From positions 1 to 64,000 of the forward strand of contig NZ_JBGCCH010000005.1 in the NCBI RefSeq assembly GCF_041261205.1: 64,000 bases of DNA, in the 5' to 3' direction. The notes under the pieces are model-generated. The model saw only the letters and a list, made by a program, of their open reading frames with translations, ran no database searches and was not told the DNA's origin. The stretch comes from Catenulispora sp. MAP5-51. GTDB taxonomy: Bacteria; Actinomycetota; Actinomycetes; Streptomycetales; Catenulisporaceae. Numbering within the stretch: the first letter of the stretch is position 1; the number at the start of each line of letters is the position of its first letter. Positions 36,297 through 46,763 of this stretch are shown piece after piece. The translations under genes and the position numbers were made by a program.

Positions 36297-37718
36297 TCAG
36301 CGCTTCTCGTTGGCGCCGAAGGACTTCGCCCCCTCGATCACCTCGCCGCGGAACTTCATCTCCACGATCAGCACGTTCTCCCGGATCCGCATCAGCTCCC
36401 CGGTCGAGATCTTGTGCATCTCGAAGTAGTTCACCAGGTGGTCGAACAGCGCCTTGCGCAGACGCTGCAGGATGTCGCGAGCGTCCGCCTCCTCCTGGTA
36501 CTGGATCTTCGCCGCGTCCATGGTCCAGCGGCGCAGGGAGGTGCGGGCGCCGCGGTCGGGCATGCGGCCGGAGCGGATGCCGCGCAGGATGTCCATGCGG
36601 GCGCGCTGTCGCAGGCGGCGGCTGACGGAGCGGATCAGCGGGCCGGTCCAGGCCTCGGTGAGGGCGGCGGGGAGTTCCATCAGGGCGTACCAGCGCGCGT
36701 GGGCCCGCAGGCCGCCGAGGGAGCGCGGCAGAGCCCCTCCGACCGAGGTGTACTTGCCCGACAGCGGAGCGGCTATCGCGGAGGCTATCTCCAGGGATAT
36801 GCGGTCGTGCTGTTCGCGGATGCGGACGTGCATGGAGATCACGAGGTTGCCGCCGTGGCGGACGGTCTGCAGGGTCAGGTATGTCTGCGCGCGGTCGCCG
36901 GGGTCGTTGATGCCGGCGGAGTAGATCAGGGCGTGGGCCTGGCGCGAGGGGCGGGCCTCCTTGCCGCCGGGCCACAGCCCGGCCACGCCGTTGGCCGCGT
37001 CGCCGCGGACGAACAGGTTGCTGACGATCGCCAGGTCCCGGACCCCGCTGTCGCGCCCCAGCTCGTTGCGCAGGTAGAGGTGCATGTCGGTGGCGTCGAC
37101 GCGGTGCGTCTCCTTGGTGCCGGCGCCCTCGACGTAGGCCGGGACCAGGACCAGCGGGAGGTGGACCATGACCTTGTCGTCGACCAGCTCGCCGAAGCCG
37201 GCGAAGGGCGTCGGCGAGGCGGCCGCGTAGCAGATCACGTTCGTGCCCTGGTCGGCGACGATCTCCCCGTGCACGTCCGGGGGCAGCGGCGGCGCCGAGA
37301 CCAGCGGCGAGGCCGAGGTGCGCAGCAGGGCGAAGGCGGAGTGCACCCGGATCCAGCGCGCGGTGGTGGCCAGCGTCCAGGCCAGGGCCGCCACCGAGCC
37401 CAGGCCGCAGGCCACGCCGAACAGCGTCGGGGTGAAGTCCTTGGTGCCGCGGGTGACCAGCAGCGGCCCGGCGACGCAGAACGCGGCCATCAGCCAGCAC
37501 ACCAGCAGTGCGTGGTCCCTACGCCGTCGGATCCGCAGCGAGTGCGCGGCGTGCTGCAAGATCGTGGGCAGGTTCAGCCCGACCGGCGGCCCGATGGCCG
37601 AGAAGCCGTCGCCGGTGAGCAGTTCCTCGGCCTCGCGGGCGAAGCCGAGGTCCCAGTACGTCTGCGCGCACAGCGTGCGGGTGGTCGCGTCCAGCGAGGC
37701 CACGGGCAGGTCGGCCAC
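36297..37718 (-). CDS. Membrane protein of unknown function
   Basis: A 473-residue protein. The N-terminal 65 residues are soluble with an LGFAREAEELL helix; two strong hydrophobic segments follow at about residues 70-92 and 97-117; the remaining 350 residues are cytosolic or exported, with basic stretches (SVSRRLRQRARMDILRGIRSGR) and a C-terminal EMKFRGEVIEGAKSFGAN. No family is recognised. The start is GTG 37718 with GGGAGGGCC just upstream; the longer reading to 38627 overlaps the GNAT gene. Confidence 0.7.
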   Translation of the reverse strand: MADLPVASLDATTRTLCAQTYWDLGFAREAEELLTGDGFSAIGPPVGLNLPTILQHAAHSLRIRRRRDHALLVCWLMAAFCVAGPLLVTRGTKDFTPTLFGVACGLGSVAALAWTLATTARWIRVHSAFALLRTSASPLVSAPPLPPDVHGEIVADQGTNVICYAAASPTPFAGFGELVDDKVMVHLPLVLVPAYVEGAGTKETHRVDATDMHLYLRNELGRDSGVRDLAIVSNLFVRGDAANGVAGLWPGGKEARPSRQAHALIYSAGINDPGDRAQTYLTLQTVRHGGNLVISMHVRIREQHDRISLEIASAIAAPLSGKYTSVGGALPRSLGGLRAHARWYALMELPAALTEAWTGPLIRSVSRRLRQRARMDILRGIRSGRMPDRGARTSLRRWTMDAAKIQYQEEADARDILQRLRKALFDHLVNYFEMHKISTGELMRIRENVLIVEMKFRGEVIEGAKSFGANEKR

Positions 37719-37774
37719 GCTGCGGCCCTCCCTCTCAGAGTTCTGCGTACCGCGGTGATTACAGAATTCTGATA

Positions 37775-38755
37775 TTAGAGGTCGAACTGCCAGTTGCTCC
37801 AGGCTTCGGTCCTGGCGTAGCCCAGGGCCTGGTTCACCCGGAGCATGGGGGCGTTGTCCGAGTCGTTCCAGGTGCTGACCACCTCGACCCTCGGCTCCCG
37901 TGTGAGCAGCGTCTGCGTCATGACCGCCTTGAGCCGCAGACCCAGGCCGTGACCGCGGAACCTCGCCGGAACGGCCGTGTGCCCGACGTCGGCCATCGGG
38001 AAGTCCCCGAACACCAGCGTCTCGTGCATCCCGGCGATCTCGCCGTCCGCGGTGAGGGCGGCGGCCACGTACGTCCGCGCGCCGCCGCGAAGGTTGTCCG
38101 CCTCGCTGGCACGGCGCCGCTCGGGCCGGGGCGGCGGTGGCTGGAAGCCCAGGTCCCCGGTCGGGGCGTCGCGCATCGCGTCCAGAGCGGTGACCAGCGG
38201 TACCAGCAGTTCCTCGGGTGTCGGGGTCTGCCACAGCTCGATCCGGTAGTGCGCGTTCTTCTCCGATGGCGCGGCCCAGGCGGCGTACTGCTCGTGGTCG
38301 ATCGCCTTGAGGTCCAGCTGCGAGCGGAAATCCGCGGACACCGGCCGGCCGCCCTCGGCGGCGAAGATCGCCGCGTAGTCCTCGGCGTGCTCGCTGATGG
38401 CCAGGACCACGCGGGAGCAGCCGCGCTGCCGTCCATGCTCCCGGTACGCGTCGAGCAGCGGAACCGTGGCCCGCGCGCGGTCCTCGGGCCGGATCCAGAT
38501 GTCGGTGTGGATCATGTCGCGGTTGCTGTCGTTGTCGTGCTGCATCAGGCCGTAGCCGACCGCCCGCTCGCCGTCGTAGGCGACCGCGCAGACCCGGTGG
38601 CGCACCGAGCGCGGGGTGACGACCCACCTCGTGAAGTCCTCGGTGGGCGTCGGATGCAGCGGAGCGTCGGCGGCGTTGCCGGCCTGGAACAGGGGGAGCA
38701 CGACGGACAGGGTGTCGGGGTGCTCGACGCTGAGTTCGCGGATCGAGAGAGTCAT
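37775..38755 (-). CDS. Double-domain GNAT acetyltransferase, paralogue 1
   Basis: A 326-residue protein built of two GNAT halves, in the manner of mycothiol-synthase-like enzymes. The C-terminal half keeps the acetyl-CoA loop FRGHGLGLRLKAVM near residue 270 and the downstream NQALGY element; the N-terminal half is degenerate. It shares long stretches (PSEKNAHYRIELW, AVPARFRGHGLGLRLK) with the next gene. The gap to that gene is 8 nt, so the two are an operon of tandem duplicates. The substrate is unknown. Confidence 0.83.
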   Translation of the reverse strand: MTLSIRELSVEHPDTLSVVLPLFQAGNAADAPLHPTPTEDFTRWVVTPRSVRHRVCAVAYDGERAVGYGLMQHDNDSNRDMIHTDIWIRPEDRARATVPLLDAYREHGRQRGCSRVVLAISEHAEDYAAIFAAEGGRPVSADFRSQLDLKAIDHEQYAAWAAPSEKNAHYRIELWQTPTPEELLVPLVTALDAMRDAPTGDLGFQPPPPRPERRRASEADNLRGGARTYVAAALTADGEIAGMHETLVFGDFPMADVGHTAVPARFRGHGLGLRLKAVMTQTLLTREPRVEVVSTWNDSDNAPMLRVNQALGYARTEAWSNWQFDL

Positions 38756-38763
38756 CGAGGTCC

Positions 38764-39747
38764 TCAGAGCTCGAACTGCCAGGCGTTCCAGGTCTCGGAG
38801 ATCTCGAAGCCCATGGCGTCGTTCACCCGGACCATCGGCACGTTGTCCGTGTTGTTCCAGGTCGAGATCACCTCGACGTGGGGTTCGTGTTCCAGCAGAT
38901 GAAGCGTCATCGCCGCCTTCAGCCGCAGGCCCAGGCCGTGCCCGCGGAACTTCGCGGGGACGCCGGTGTTGCCTATGTTGGCCATCCGGAGGTCCGGGAA
39001 GACGACCATCTCGTGGAAGCCGGCCATCTCGCCGTCCTCGGTGAGGGCCGCGACGATGTACATCGGCGCGCCGGTTCCCAGCGAGGCGGTCTCGAACCGG
39101 CGCCGCCGCTCCACGTCCGGCGGCGGGTGCTCGAACTCGAGCTCGCCGTGCGGGGCGTCGCGCATGGCCTCGTTCGCCTCGACCATCGGGGCCAGCAGGT
39201 GCTCCGGTGTCGGCACCTTCCACAGCTCGATCCGGTACTGCGCGTTCTTCTCCGACGGTTCGGCCCACTTCGCGTACTGCGCGCGGTCGATCGTGGCCAG
39301 GTCCAGCTGGCGGCGGCGGTCGGAGTCCAGCAACCGGCCGCCGGCCGCGGTGAAGCGCGGTTCGTGGCCGGAGTGTTCGCTGGCGTCCAGCACCAGCCGC
39401 GTGGCGCCCCGGTTCCGGGCGTGCTCCCGGTAGGCGTCCAACAGCGCCGCGGCGACCTCGTCCCGCTCCGGCACGGCGATCCAGATGTCGCCGAAGATCA
39501 GGTCCGGATTGACGAGGACGTCGTGGCTCAGGTGGCCGCAGCCGACCGGGCGGTCCCCGTCGTAGGCGACCAGACAGGAGATGTGCCAGTCGATCCGCGG
39601 GGTGATGAGCCAGCGCACCATGGTCGCGCTGGGCTCGGGATGCCGTGGCGCGTCGGCGGCCATGCCGGCGCGGATCAGCGGAAGCAGGGTGGCGGCGGTG
39701 TCCTCGCCAGTGGGGTCGATGTCCCGGATCGTGATACTCATCGCCAT
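38764..39747 (-). CDS. Double-domain GNAT acetyltransferase, paralogue 2
   Basis: A 327-residue protein, co-linear with the downstream paralogue over its whole length (PSEKNAQYRIELWKVPTPEH, VPAKFRGHGLGLRLKAAM, STWNNTDN). The coenzyme A loop is intact in the C-terminal half. The first Met aligns with the paralogue's start and is kept; a second ATG lies two codons in. TAGCAT lies just upstream on the minus strand and may be its -10. It is the first gene of the pair. Confidence 0.83.
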   Translation of the reverse strand: MAMSITIRDIDPTGEDTAATLLPLIRAGMAADAPRHPEPSATMVRWLITPRIDWHISCLVAYDGDRPVGCGHLSHDVLVNPDLIFGDIWIAVPERDEVAAALLDAYREHARNRGATRLVLDASEHSGHEPRFTAAGGRLLDSDRRRQLDLATIDRAQYAKWAEPSEKNAQYRIELWKVPTPEHLLAPMVEANEAMRDAPHGELEFEHPPPDVERRRRFETASLGTGAPMYIVAALTEDGEMAGFHEMVVFPDLRMANIGNTGVPAKFRGHGLGLRLKAAMTLHLLEHEPHVEVISTWNNTDNVPMVRVNDAMGFEISETWNAWQFEL

Positions 39748-39793
39748 CGATGCTAGGAAGCGGCCCGGCCGGTGGCGATTGGTTTTCCGCGCC

Positions 39794-40858
39794 CTACATG
39801 TGCACCGACACGCCGACCTCCCGCCACGCGGCGGCCACCGCGGACGCCTGCCGCGACCCGCGCCCGAACCGCGATTCGGCGGCGTGCACGGTCGCGGTCC
39901 CGAAGGTCGCGAACGTCGCGGCGGCCGGCAGCGCGGGGGAGGTGATCACGTCGTACCAGACCGCGCCGGCCCCCTCCCAGGACGTGCCGCCGATGCCGGT
40001 GGCCGCCAGGTAGAACGCGCGGTTGGGGATGCCGGAGTTGATGTGCACGCCGCCGTCGTCGTCGGTGGTGTCGACGTACCCTGCCATGGCGGCCGGTTGC
40101 GGGTCCTTGCCCAGGTGCGGGTCGTCGTAGGCGGTGCCGGGGTCCTTCATCGAGCGCAGCGCGACGCCCCGGACCGAGGGCAGGAACAGTCCCGCGCCGA
40201 TCAGCCAGTCGGCGTCGGCGGCGTCCTGGCCGAGCTGGTACTGCTTGACCATCGAGCCGAAGCAGTCGGACACCGACTCGTTCAGCGCGCCGGACTGGCC
40301 GCGGTAGACGAGGTTCGCCGTGTACTGCGTCACGCCGTGGGTGAGTTCGTGCCCGATGACGTCGACCGCGCCGGTGAAGCGGCCGAACACGGCCCCGTCG
40401 CCGTCGCCGAACACCATCTGCGAGCCGTTCCAGAAGGCGTTGTCGTACTGCACGCCGTAGTGGACCGTGCCCTTCAACGGCAGGCCCTGGCCGTCCACGG
40501 ACCAGCGGTTGTAGACCCGCAGATAGAAGTCGAAGGTCGCGCCGAGGCCCTCGTAGGCCTCGTCCGCGCTGGGGTCGCCGGTCGCCGGCTCGCCCTCTTC
40601 GCGCACCTGCGAGCCCGGCAGGTGCTCGGTGCTGTGGTCGTCGTAGATCCCGCGGTCGTCGCGGCGCTCCAGGAACGCCGGCGGTGCCAGGTGCCGCTCG
40701 CCGACCCAGGGGACGGCGCCGCGGGTGAGGCGGTGCCGGGCGTCGGCGGTCAGCGTCCGGCGCGCGGCGTCCGCGACGCGCAGGCCGGAGCCGGCCAGCC
40801 GGGACAGCAGGTGCGGGGGGACGATGCCGCAGAACGCAGGGGGCGTGGCGCTGGTCAT
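39794..40858 (-). CDS. Protealysin-like M4 metalloprotease without signal peptide
   Basis: A 354-residue thermolysin-family enzyme. Zinc ligands are H170-E-L-T-H174 and E194 (ALNESVSD); the later VHINSGIPNRAFY gives the catalytic His. There is no signal peptide: the N-terminus has CGIVPPHLLSRLAG, the short PPL-type propeptide of protealysin-like intracellular M4 proteases. The ATG at 40858 is chosen because that motif then starts at residue 10. TAGTTA lies 5 nt upstream, suggesting a leaderless message, and a 16-bp palindrome lies over the -35 region. No emfourin-like inhibitor gene is adjacent. Confidence 0.88.
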   Translation of the reverse strand: MTSATPPAFCGIVPPHLLSRLAGSGLRVADAARRTLTADARHRLTRGAVPWVGERHLAPPAFLERRDDRGIYDDHSTEHLPGSQVREEGEPATGDPSADEAYEGLGATFDFYLRVYNRWSVDGQGLPLKGTVHYGVQYDNAFWNGSQMVFGDGDGAVFGRFTGAVDVIGHELTHGVTQYTANLVYRGQSGALNESVSDCFGSMVKQYQLGQDAADADWLIGAGLFLPSVRGVALRSMKDPGTAYDDPHLGKDPQPAAMAGYVDTTDDDGGVHINSGIPNRAFYLAATGIGGTSWEGAGAVWYDVITSPALPAAATFATFGTATVHAAESRFGRGSRQASAVAAAWREVGVSVHM

Positions 40859-40863
40859 GGCGG

Positions 40864-40895
40864 TAACTATGGCCGGATTCGTGACCTTGGTCACG
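40864..40895 (-). promoter_or_regulatory. M4 protease promoter with palindromic operator
   Basis: CGTGACC-TT-GGTCACG (40880-40895) is a palindrome with 7-bp arms; TAGTTA (complement of 40864-40869) follows toward the gene and stands 5 nt from the ATG. The palindrome would cover the -35 region, so a repressor is plausible. Confidence 0.55.
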
Positions 40896-41007
40896 ATTGC
40901 GCGGCGGGGGCGAGCCGGGATTACGCTGAACGGGTGAGGCCGGCGGGCAACTTCGCAGCTGAGGGCCCCGCGTGTCTCGGATCACGGACGCGTAGTGCGA
41001 TTGGTGA

Positions 41008-42921
<1,914 letters not shown>

Positions 42922-42943
42922 CCGGGACGTCTGTGAAAGGATT

Positions 42944-42974
42944 CCCTCCGTTCCGCAACGAGCGGGACGGAGGG
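42944..42974 (+). promoter_or_regulatory. Hairpin covering the ribosome site of the zinc-ribbon gene
   Basis: A 12-bp stem with one G-T pair (42944-42955 with 42963-42974, loop 7 nt). The 3' arm includes the GGAGGG Shine-Dalgarno 9 nt before the ATG at 42983. It may end the leuA transcript partly and hide the ribosome site. Confidence 0.55.
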
Positions 42975-42982
42975 GACTACCA

Positions 42983-44359
42983 ATGATCATCTGGGGCTGG
43001 AAAACCGTCTTCCGGGTCATCGGCAGCGGGGTGTTCTCCTGCCCGACCTGCGGTACGGACCGGAACTACGAACGGCGCAAGGCACAGCGGTTCTTCACGC
43101 TGTTCTTCATCCCCCTGATCCCGCTGAAGACCGTCGGCGAGTTCGTCCGCTGCACGTACTGCAAGAACGACTTCCGCGACTCGGTCCTGGCCCGGCCCAC
43201 CGCGTCGCAGTTCACCGACCTGCTGCAGAACACAGTGCGCGGGGTGATGGTCAACGTACTGCGACGCGGCGGCTGGGAGCACCCCGGCGCGCGCGCGATC
43301 GCGGTCCAGGAGATCGTCACGGCCGGCGCGGTCGGCTACGGCGAGCAGAACCTGGCCCAGGACATGCAGGTGGTCCCCGCGGACCTGACGCAGATGCTCG
43401 CGAGCCTGGCCGGCCAACTCCCCGACGCCGGCCGCGAGGCCCTGGTCGCCGGCGCCACCCGCGTCGCCGCCGCCGACGGCCCGGTGCAGCCGGCCGAGCG
43501 CGCGGTGATCGACTCGGTCGGCGCGGCACTCGGGATGAGCCAGGCTTATGTGGCCGGGATCGTGGCGGCGGTGCCGGCGGCGGTTGCTCCGGCGCAGGCT
43601 CCGGCTCCCGCTTGGGGTACCGGCGCACAGGTTCCGCCGCAGGCCCAGGCCCAGGCCCCGGCCCAGGCCCCGGCTTGGGGTACCGCAGCGCAGGTTCCGC
43701 CGCAGGGTACGGCCGGTGCGGGCATGGAGACCATGATGATCCAGGCTCCGCAGCCGCCTTCGGCCACGGGCGCCCAGGACGCGGTGCCGCCGCAGGCTCC
43801 CGCCTCCGGCATGGAGACCATGTTGATCCAGGCTCCGCAGCCGGCTCCGGGGACCGGCGCCCACGGCGCTGTTCCGCCGCAGACTCCGCCTCCGGCCGGC
43901 GGCTCCGGCATGGAGACCATGATGATCCAGGCTCCGCAGCCGGCTCCGGCGACCGGCGCCCACGGCGCTGTTCCGCCGCAGACTCCGCCTCCGGCCGGCG
44001 GCTCCGGCATGGAGACCATGCTCATCCCGGCGCCCCAGCCCGCCCCGGCGACCGGCAGCTACGGCGCGGTCCCGGTCCCGGTTCCGGTTCCGCCGCAGCA
44101 GGACACCGTTCCCGAGCCGCCGCCCACGCGGGTCGAGCCGCCGGCCAACGCGATGGAGACCATGGTCATCCCGGTCCCGCCGCAGCAGCCGACCATCCCG
44201 GCTCCGCCGCCGACCATGGTCGACAACTCGTCGTCGATGGAGACGATGGTGGTTCCGCTGCCGCGTCCCGTGGACCCGGTCGACGAGCCCACGCACGTCA
44301 CCCGCGCCGACGACCCGGGACCGGCCGGGGGTTGGCCGCCGCCGCGTCAGGAGCAGTGA
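42983..44359 (+). CDS. Zinc-ribbon/TerB-like protein with METM phospho-motif-like repeats
   Basis: A 458-residue protein. Residues 1-65 form a zinc ribbon (FSCPTCGTD and VRCTYCKND) around a short hydrophobic stretch (FFTLFFIPLIPL). Residues 120-190 are TerB-like helices (LVAGATRVAAADGPVQPAERAVIDSV). After residue 200 it is Pro/Ala/Gln-rich, with six METM-type motifs (GMETMMIQAPQP and variants, plus NAMETMVIP and SSMETMVVP) spaced about 33 residues apart. E-T-x-x-hydrophobic resembles Ser/Thr-kinase and FHA sites, which is inference. The DNA repeats are nearly identical for the middle units. Confidence 0.75.
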   Translation: MIIWGWKTVFRVIGSGVFSCPTCGTDRNYERRKAQRFFTLFFIPLIPLKTVGEFVRCTYCKNDFRDSVLARPTASQFTDLLQNTVRGVMVNVLRRGGWEHPGARAIAVQEIVTAGAVGYGEQNLAQDMQVVPADLTQMLASLAGQLPDAGREALVAGATRVAAADGPVQPAERAVIDSVGAALGMSQAYVAGIVAAVPAAVAPAQAPAPAWGTGAQVPPQAQAQAPAQAPAWGTAAQVPPQGTAGAGMETMMIQAPQPPSATGAQDAVPPQAPASGMETMLIQAPQPAPGTGAHGAVPPQTPPPAGGSGMETMMIQAPQPAPATGAHGAVPPQTPPPAGGSGMETMLIPAPQPAPATGSYGAVPVPVPVPPQQDTVPEPPPTRVEPPANAMETMVIPVPPQQPTIPAPPPTMVDNSSSMETMVVPLPRPVDPVDEPTHVTRADDPGPAGGWPPPRQEQ

Positions 44360-44461
44360 TCTCGCTCACTTTCGCGGCCGCGGCGAGCTGACGGTGCCCG
44401 AGGGCCCGTGCCGGACGGACTTCCGTCCCGCGCGGGCCCTCCGCCGTCCCCGGCCGCCGCC

Positions 44462-44467
44462 TACACT
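44462..44467 (+). promoter_or_regulatory. Putative -10 box (leaderless recO)
   Basis: TACACT stands exactly 6 nt before the recO ATG at 44474, and no Shine-Dalgarno is present. Confidence 0.55.
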
Positions 44468-44473
44468 GGGTCA

Positions 44474-45205
44474 ATGCCCCTGCACCGCGATGAAGGCGTC
44501 GTCCTGCGTACCCGGAACCTCGGGGAGGCCGACCGGATCATCACCTTCCTCACCCGTGACCGCGGGCGGGTGCGGGCCGTGGCCAAGGGGGTGCGCCGCA
44601 CGTCGTCGAAGTTCGGGTCGCGGCTGGAGCCCTTCACGTTCGTCGACGTCCAGATCTTCGAGAAGCAGGGCCGCGACCTGCACCTGGTCACCCAGGCCGA
44701 GACGCTGGCGGCGTACGGCGGGACGCTGGTCTCCGACTACCCGGCCTACACCGCCGGGCAGGCGATGCTGGAGACCGCCGAGCGGTTGAGTGAAGATGAT
44801 GTGCCCGCCGTGCAGCAGTACCTCCTGCTGGTCGGCGGGTTGCGTACGCTGGCCTCAGGTGAGCACGCCGCCGGACTGGTCCTGGACGCGTTCCTGCTGC
44901 GCTCCCTGGCCATCGCCGGCTACGCGCCGTCCTTCGAGGACTGCGCGCGCTGCGGGGACCCGGGAGTGCACCGGTTCTTCAACCTTCCGGCCGGCGGGGC
45001 GGTGTGCCCGGACTGCAAGCCGGCGGGGTCGGTGGCCCCGGCCCGTGAGACACTCGCCCTGTTGGGGGCGCTGCTCGCGGGAGACTGGGGGACCGCCGAC
45101 GCCAGTGCCGACAAGCACCGGCGGGAGGGCAGCGGCCTGGTCGCCGCCTACCTGCAGTGGCATCTGGAGCGCGGCCTGCGGTCCCTGCGCCTGGTCGAGC
45201 GCTGA
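44474..45205 (+). CDS. recO: DNA repair protein RecO
   Basis: A 243-residue protein: N-terminal OB fold ([21 protein letters not shown]), helical middle, and a C-terminal zinc site with CARCGD and CPDC as in actinobacterial RecO. It loads RecA with RecR in the RecFOR pathway. The ATG at 44474 is preferred over an upstream in-frame ATG because the fold begins directly after it and a -10 box 6 nt upstream implies a leaderless mRNA. uppS follows after 51 nt. Confidence 0.94.
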   Translation: MPLHRDEGVVLRTRNLGEADRIITFLTRDRGRVRAVAKGVRRTSSKFGSRLEPFTFVDVQIFEKQGRDLHLVTQAETLAAYGGTLVSDYPAYTAGQAMLETAERLSEDDVPAVQQYLLLVGGLRTLASGEHAAGLVLDAFLLRSLAIAGYAPSFEDCARCGDPGVHRFFNLPAGGAVCPDCKPAGSVAPARETLALLGALLAGDWGTADASADKHRREGSGLVAAYLQWHLERGLRSLRLVER

Positions 45206-45256
45206 GGCGGCGGTGGCGGGCGTGAGAGCACGACGTAGTACGAGATAGGTGGAGCG

Positions 45257-46159
45257 GTGAGACTGACCCGTCGGATCCTGGAAGAACGCCTCGCCAAGCG
45301 GCAGCCGGGCGTCAACCGGGACCCCTTCCCGCACAAGCGCGGCGCCCTGCCGCCGGACATCCCCCTGGACCTGGTGCCCCGGCACGTGGCCCTGGTGATG
45401 GACGGCAACGGCCGCTGGGCCAAGGAGCGCGGCCTGTCGCGCATAGAGGGCCACAAGATCGGCGAGGCCTCGCTGTTCGACGTGGTCGAGGGCGCGGTGC
45501 AGCTCGGCGGCATCACGCACATCTCCGCCTACGCCTTCTCCACCGAGAACTGGAAGCGCTCCCCGGAGGAGGTCCGCTTCCTCATGGGCTTCAACCGCGA
45601 CACCATCCGCCGCCGCATCGGCGAGATGGACGAGCTCGGCGTCCGCATCCGCTGGGCCGGCCGCCGCCCCCGCCTGTGGAAGTCGGTCATCGACGAGCTG
45701 GAGTGGGCCGAGGAGCGCACCAAGGACAACAAGCTCCTGACCCTCACCATGTGCGTCAACTACGGCGGCCGCTGGGAGATCGCCGACGCCATGGCCGCCA
45801 TGGGCCGCGACATCAAGGCCGGCCGCCTGGACCCGTCGAAGATCAACGAGAAGACGGTCACCCGCTACCTCTACGAGCCGGACATGCCGGACGTGGACCT
45901 GTTCATCCGCTCCTCCGGCGAGCACCGCACCTCGAACTTCCTGATGTGGGAGTCGGCCTACGCGGAGTTCGTCTTCGACGACACCCTCTGGCCGGACTTC
46001 GACCGCACCAACCTGTGGCGCGCCTGCGAGTCCTTCGCCAGCCGGGACCGCCGCTACGGCGGAGCGATCACGAACGAGGCGCAGTTCGCGGCCGAGGCGG
46101 ACGAGCAGGAGTACGAGTACAACGAGAGCGAGTACGCGGACCCTGATGAGGTCGCGTGA
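45257..46159 (+). CDS. uppS: Isoprenyl transferase (undecaprenyl/decaprenyl diphosphate synthase, cis type)
   Basis: A 300-residue cis-prenyltransferase. Signature [13 protein letters not shown] has catalytic D49; [13 protein letters not shown] and the C-terminal [14 protein letters not shown] follow. It makes the lipid carrier for cell-wall synthesis. The GTG at 45257 has GGTGGAG about 6 nt upstream. The acidic last 20 residues ([17 protein letters not shown]) extend beyond the usual end. recO-uppS order is conserved in actinobacteria. Confidence 0.95.
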   Translation: MRLTRRILEERLAKRQPGVNRDPFPHKRGALPPDIPLDLVPRHVALVMDGNGRWAKERGLSRIEGHKIGEASLFDVVEGAVQLGGITHISAYAFSTENWKRSPEEVRFLMGFNRDTIRRRIGEMDELGVRIRWAGRRPRLWKSVIDELEWAEERTKDNKLLTLTMCVNYGGRWEIADAMAAMGRDIKAGRLDPSKINEKTVTRYLYEPDMPDVDLFIRSSGEHRTSNFLMWESAYAEFVFDDTLWPDFDRTNLWRACESFASRDRRYGGAITNEAQFAAEADEQEYEYNESEYADPDEVA

Positions 46160-46187
46160 CGCATAGCGGTTCGCGGGCATAGCGAAC

Positions 46188-46224
46188 GGACCCCCTCGCA
46201 CTCCTATTGAGTGAGAGGGGGTCC
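46188..46224 (+). terminator. Hairpin after uppS whose 3' arm holds the next gene's ribosome site
   Basis: Stem GGACCCCCTC/GAGGGGGTCC with an inner CACTC/GAGTG pair; it ends 5 nt before the sigma factor ATG. GAGGGGG of the 3' arm is the only Shine-Dalgarno candidate. It can act as uppS terminator and also block translation of the sigma factor. Confidence 0.7.
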
Positions 46225-46229
46225 ATTCT

Positions 46230-46763
46230 ATGAGAGCTGCTGATGAGGCCGAGTTCCGCGAGTACATGGCGGCACGTTGGCCGGCGCTGGTGCGCACGGC
46301 TTATCTGCTGACCGGTGATCGGCACAGTGCGGAAGACCTGGCGCAGACCGCTTTGGAGAAGGCGGCTGTGGCGTGGGGCAAAGTGCGGCGTGCGGACAAC
46401 GCAGACGCGTACGTGCGCCGGATCCTGGTGAACACGCACCTGGCGCGGTTCCGACGCAAACGAGTCGTGGAGATCCTGGACACGGAGACCCCTGAGGTTC
46501 CCTCCACGGATTCCGCGCAACAGATCGCTTTGCGCGATGAACTGTTGAAGGCGCTGGCCACCCTTCCTAAGAGGCAGTGCGCAGTAGTGGTGCTGCGCTA
46601 TTGGGAAGACCTCACCGAGGCGCAGACCGCTGCCATCCTCGGGTGCTCTGTGGGAACCGTCCGGAGCCAGGCTTTCAAGGCCCTCGCCAAGCTGCGGGTC
46701 AGTCCTTTGCTGAGGGAGTCGGACCCTCTCTCTTTCGATATGAGTGAGGAGGGAAGGGCATGA
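46230..46763 (+). CDS. SigE-family ECF sigma factor
   Basis: A 177-residue sigma factor: region 2 (YLLTGDRHSAEDLAQTALEKA) and region 4 (LPKRQCAVVVLRYWEDLTEA, GTVRSQAFKALAKLR). It matches the actinobacterial SigE-like family (TIGR02983 type). The stop overlaps the start of the next gene by 4 nt (ATGA). A hairpin directly upstream embeds the ribosome site. Target promoters are unknown. Confidence 0.9.
   Translation: MRAADEAEFREYMAARWPALVRTAYLLTGDRHSAEDLAQTALEKAAVAWGKVRRADNADAYVRRILVNTHLARFRRKRVVEILDTETPEVPSTDSAQQIALRDELLKALATLPKRQCAVVVLRYWEDLTEAQTAAILGCSVGTVRSQAFKALAKLRVSPLLRESDPLSFDMSEEGRA

Noticed and set aside
36297-38627. A single 776-residue reading of the membrane-protein gene
   Set aside because: The first 300 codons overlap the clear GNAT gene on the same strand in another frame; GTG 37718 with GGGAGG is the better start.
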